Positions 41,311 through 43,709 of a DNA stretch of 43,709 nt are shown here, one piece after another (positions within the stretch are counted from its first letter, which is position 1; each line of letters opens with the position of its first letter). The translations under genes and the position numbers were made by a program. Under the pieces are notes generated by a model, which saw nothing but the letters and a program-made list of their open reading frames with translations, did not search any database and was not told the origin of the DNA. Origin of the DNA: Acidobacteriota bacterium (GTDB taxonomy: Bacteria; Acidobacteriota; Blastocatellia; Pyrinomonadales; Pyrinomonadaceae); the NCBI GenBank assembly GCA_019639215.1, contig JAHBSH010000010.1:1-43709 (forward strand). Reading direction: 5' to 3'.

Positions 41311-42799
41311 CCTCGGTATTTACATCTGCTTTTTCGACCTCTGTCGCAAACTTTTGATAATCGTACGAGCGGACGACCTGATTTACATTCGCTCCACCGA
41401 ACATAAGAACGCGGACAGACAAATTTATATCGGCAAGCGACGGCAGCCATATCTCGTTATTAACGCGTTCCTGTTCCAACGTAAAGGAAGCTCCCTTGCG
41501 AAGTTTGGCAAGCAGTCCGCCGCCGATATTATAGCTGTCAGCAAGGAAAGCCTCGATACGAGCTACCTGTCGGTCATTTTCGTCTATCCACATCACACCG
41601 GCGGTCTTGCCAAAGAATTTCAGGACACTTTTGGCGTTCTTCATATCAAAATCAGGGTTTGGTTCAAAATCGAAAACGATCATCTCTCGTCCCTTATAGC
41701 GTTCGCGGCGAGGATTAATAAGACGTGAGGCACGAAGGACTTCAGCGATAGATACTCTCGCCTCGCGTCTTTGAGGATTGTCGTCAGAACGCTTCTCTTC
41801 CTTTGCAATGCGTTTTTCAATTTCCTCGATCTGTTTAGCAGTATCCTTATCAGCCTCAGCCTGTTCGCGAGAGGTCAGCGGCTTGCCGTTCTTTTCAATC
41901 TGGCGGCTGATGCGGTTGCCGCGATGAAATGAAAGCTGATTCGTCTCTGATCCGGTCTCGCGAAGGATGCCGTCTTTCCCGAGTTCGCGGCGCGTGTTCT
42001 TTTGCACGTAAGAATACGTATCAAGAATGCGTTCGACCTCGTCCTCATTGGTTTGCAGCTGCGTCAGCAATGAGCGTATTTCCGGAAGAGGTCTGCCCGA
42101 GGTCTCAGGAAACGAGAATTGGGACAGAGAAAAAGACGTTGAAGCCTCAACCGAGGAAAGTTCAATACGATAAGATTCGCCGTCTATGACGGCATTTATT
42201 TCAAAGGGTTGAGCGACTCCATTTATCTTTCGATGATCGGAATATTCATAAATATCGGTCGCGTCACCGAACGGTATCTCTTCGCGCACCGGAAGGCCGG
42301 TTTCGTTGTCAAAAAAGAGCTTTAATGAAGCACCGCGTGGTGTTGACATCACAACTGCATTTGCCGCTCTGCCATTAACTTCGGTTCTGCTGCCCGAGGT
42401 GATCTTTGCACGGTCTTTCTTATAATTGAGCCACAACTGGCTGCGGTATCTAGCCTCTGTTTGAAGATCTACCGCCGGATCGCCGGTCAGCGTGCGAAGC
42501 CCGTCGCGTGAATCGCGAACCCATGCAGAACGGCCGTTGAAACCAACTTCTGTCTCGAATCCGTCTAGCTCATACCTTGTATAAAAGAGATCGGGAGCCT
42601 GTGAGATCTGTAAAAAAGAACCAGAAGCTCCGTTGGATATTTTGGTTATTGTTCCAACCCGTTTCCATGACTTAACGGATGTGACGGCCTTTCTTCCGCC
42701 AAGAGCTTTTTCGGCCTTGGAGAGGATTTTTGACGGCGATTGAGCCAGAGCCGTGGCGGTAAAAGCTGCGATGATAAATAAAAGAAAGATATATCTCAT
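41300..42799 (-). CDS. Large secreted protein with outer-membrane-lipoprotein-sorting-like domains
   Basis: The 499-residue product (ATG 42799, MRYIFLLFIIAAFTATALAQ, which overlaps the previous gene's stop as ATGA; the longer upstream start is not credible) has a signal peptide and a beta-rich first half (about 25-240: AEKALGGRKAVTSVKSWKRVGTI, YELDGFETEVGFNGRSAWVRDS, FFDNETGLPVREEIPFGDATDIYEYSDHRKINGVAQPF). The pattern resembles LolA/LolB-type barrels. A charged coiled region follows (340-390), then a second barrel-like half. Two such halves in one chain are unusual. Function unknown; it is co-transcribed with the membrane protein upstream. Confidence 0.75.
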   Translation of the reverse strand: MRYIFLLFIIAAFTATALAQSPSKILSKAEKALGGRKAVTSVKSWKRVGTITKISNGASGSFLQISQAPDLFYTRYELDGFETEVGFNGRSAWVRDSRDGLRTLTGDPAVDLQTEARYRSQLWLNYKKDRAKITSGSRTEVNGRAANAVVMSTPRGASLKLFFDNETGLPVREEIPFGDATDIYEYSDHRKINGVAQPFEINAVIDGESYRIELSSVEASTSFSLSQFSFPETSGRPLPEIRSLLTQLQTNEDEVERILDTYSYVQKNTRRELGKDGILRETGSETNQLSFHRGNRISRQIEKNGKPLTSREQAEADKDTAKQIEEIEKRIAKEEKRSDDNPQRREARVSIAEVLRASRLINPRRERYKGREMIVFDFEPNPDFDMKNAKSVLKFFGKTAGVMWIDENDRQVARIEAFLADSYNIGGGLLAKLRKGASFTLEQERVNNEIWLPSLADINLSVRVLMFGGANVNQVVRSYDYQKFATEVEKADVNTEEKP

Positions 42800-43560
42800 T
42801 TTTCTGTCTGCGTTGTAGAAGGCAGGAGGAAAAGCCCAAAAAGATAAAGCCCGACGGCGAAGAATTGGATGTATCCGGTGCCGGGCGAAAATTGCGGAAG
42901 ATCGAGCAGCCACGTGAATGCGCCCTGCGCAGGATTTTCAATAATAGATCGCAGCCAGTTTTGTTCTGCAGGGGCCGTGAGGTTTGCCAGCAGCATATAC
43001 TTGACGACGAATGCCAACCCGAAAAGAGCACCGAGGCTTCGCAAAAGCCGGCGAACATCAAAATCCGCGAACAGATTGTTCCAGAGCGTCCAGAAGAAAC
43101 AGAATGCGACGATCCAAAAGGGAAGTCCCTGTTCGGGAATGAGCGAATTGAACAACTGTACGCTTGCGGCGTATAGCGACAGAATGACCGTGCCATTGGC
43201 GATGTTTTTTAAGACGGGAAAATTCTCTGAGAACCAGCCGTCAACAGAGATAAGTCCTGCCCGAAAGAAAAGTGCCAAAAGTATTACCGCAAATATAAGA
43301 CACATCAGCGACGGTTTAAGAAAGATGAATGCTCCGTCCGCTCCGCTGAGCCTTAGTCCGCCCAAAAGCGCAGATGTTAGAAACACGACCGGCAAAAATA
43401 TGTATCTAAGATAAAGCCTTTGCCTTTCTGCCATTTGAACGCTCACGGATGCAGGCGGAAGAGCGGCAGGCGGCACAGCTTCGGTTTCAATGATCTCGGC
43501 GTCCACCGCATCGGCCTGAAGCTGTTCGATCTCGGTGTTTTCCTCAAGTCTGGTTCTCAT
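42796..43560 (-). CDS. Multipass membrane protein of unknown function
   Basis: The 254-residue product has a Glu/Ala-rich cytoplasmic N-terminus (about 1-45) and about six membrane segments (from YIFLPVVFLTSALLGGL to FFAVGLYLFGLFLL). I recognise no family. Its last 4 bases overlap the start of the next gene (ATGA), so translation is probably coupled and the pair may work together in the envelope. No clear ribosome site is seen for it. Confidence 0.72.
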   Translation of the reverse strand: MRTRLEENTEIEQLQADAVDAEIIETEAVPPAALPPASVSVQMAERQRLYLRYIFLPVVFLTSALLGGLRLSGADGAFIFLKPSLMCLIFAVILLALFFRAGLISVDGWFSENFPVLKNIANGTVILSLYAASVQLFNSLIPEQGLPFWIVAFCFFWTLWNNLFADFDVRRLLRSLGALFGLAFVVKYMLLANLTAPAEQNWLRSIIENPAQGAFTWLLDLPQFSPGTGYIQFFAVGLYLFGLFLLPSTTQTEK

Positions 43561-43709
43561 ATTTCCGCGCTATGCATGATCAAGCAAAAGCAAATACTGT
43601 TCTTTCTGTGTCCGGTCTGTCGCAAATATCTCACGCAAAGCCGCCAAGAACGCAAAGGCATTATTGGTAATATAAACATGCCAAAAATTCTTAGGTCTTC
43701 TGCGATAAG
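43561..43709. other. Gene-free right end
   Basis: No coding frame of note is present. The stretch contains TTCTTTCTGTGTCC and ACGCAAAGCCGCCAAGAACGCAAAGG, words of the common intergenic 'cacagaa/cgcaaag' type that also occur in the 8235-8387 gap. The window ends here, so its role as a promoter region of the membrane protein gene is only inferred. Confidence 0.3.

Noticed and set aside
1..43709. CRISPR array, prophage or rRNA operon
   Set aside because: I found no regularly spaced short repeats with unique spacers, no phage structural genes and no rRNA-like stretch. The only tandem repeat is the 81-bp hairpin array, which has no unique spacers.

Overview
The window looks like a chromosomal segment of a moderate-GC Gram-negative bacterium, most likely an acidobacterium of the Blastocatellia/Pyrinomonadaceae type. 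This is inference: no rRNA is present, and the call rests on gene style. That style includes a Cys-rich zinc-ribbon start (CPKC...FCLDDG) on FtsK, many secreted M28/M61/S9 peptidases, carboxypeptidase-regulatory-like and BON proteins, and Pro-Thr linkers. I see no phage, plasmid or CRISPR signature. The only mobile-type gene is a small Y1/HUH (IS200-like or RAYT) transposase.

Layout. 1-1376 (-): an incomplete secreted protein running off the left edge. 1466-1720: tRNA-Glu(TTC) with promoter and terminator. 1732-3531: a TPR lipoprotein-type envelope protein. 3532-4143: a gene-free stretch with a near-consensus sigma-54 promoter, a candidate ~150-nt small RNA ending in a strong hairpin, and two perfect palindromes in front of lnt. 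4144-5709: lnt. 5710-7117: hairpin mosaic, Y1 transposase, then an ~81-bp tandem repeat array. 7118-14644: prfB (programmed +1 frameshift), ftsK, comEA, comEC and a DUF3592 protein. 14645-16932: intergenic DNA with a second copy of the 21-nt motif found in the small-RNA candidate, purH (-), and a possible 25-residue membrane peptide. 16933-20752: M61-like peptidase, SH3 lipoprotein, Smr protein, coiled-coil membrane protein (-) and a DUF6941-like protein. 20774-23340 (-): UDP-xylose synthase, a second sugar epimerase and a regulatory-like-domain protein. 23629-30462: M28 peptidase, S9 peptidase, e(P4)-type phosphatase and a MATE exporter. 30642-34177: an HxlR regulator with DUF488, facing a six-gene run of DoxX, glyoxalase-fold and SnoaL-like genes. 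34269-34825: a DUF433/DUF5615 toxin-antitoxin pair. 34841-43560: typA/bipA, BON protein, trmL, two secreted proteins, an ECF sigma factor with a PDZ-bearing membrane partner, and two envelope proteins.

How the genes fit together. Most of the window is housekeeping (translation termination, chromosome segregation, purine synthesis, lipoprotein maturation, tRNA modification) mixed with envelope and secreted hydrolase genes. comEA and comEC suggest natural transformation. The HxlR locus reads as a stress-inducible unit: two divergent promoters share an operator built from three CAAGTA half-sites. The least explained parts are non-coding: the sigma-54-driven small-RNA candidate with its duplicated motif, and the transposase-associated hairpin and tandem repeat region.
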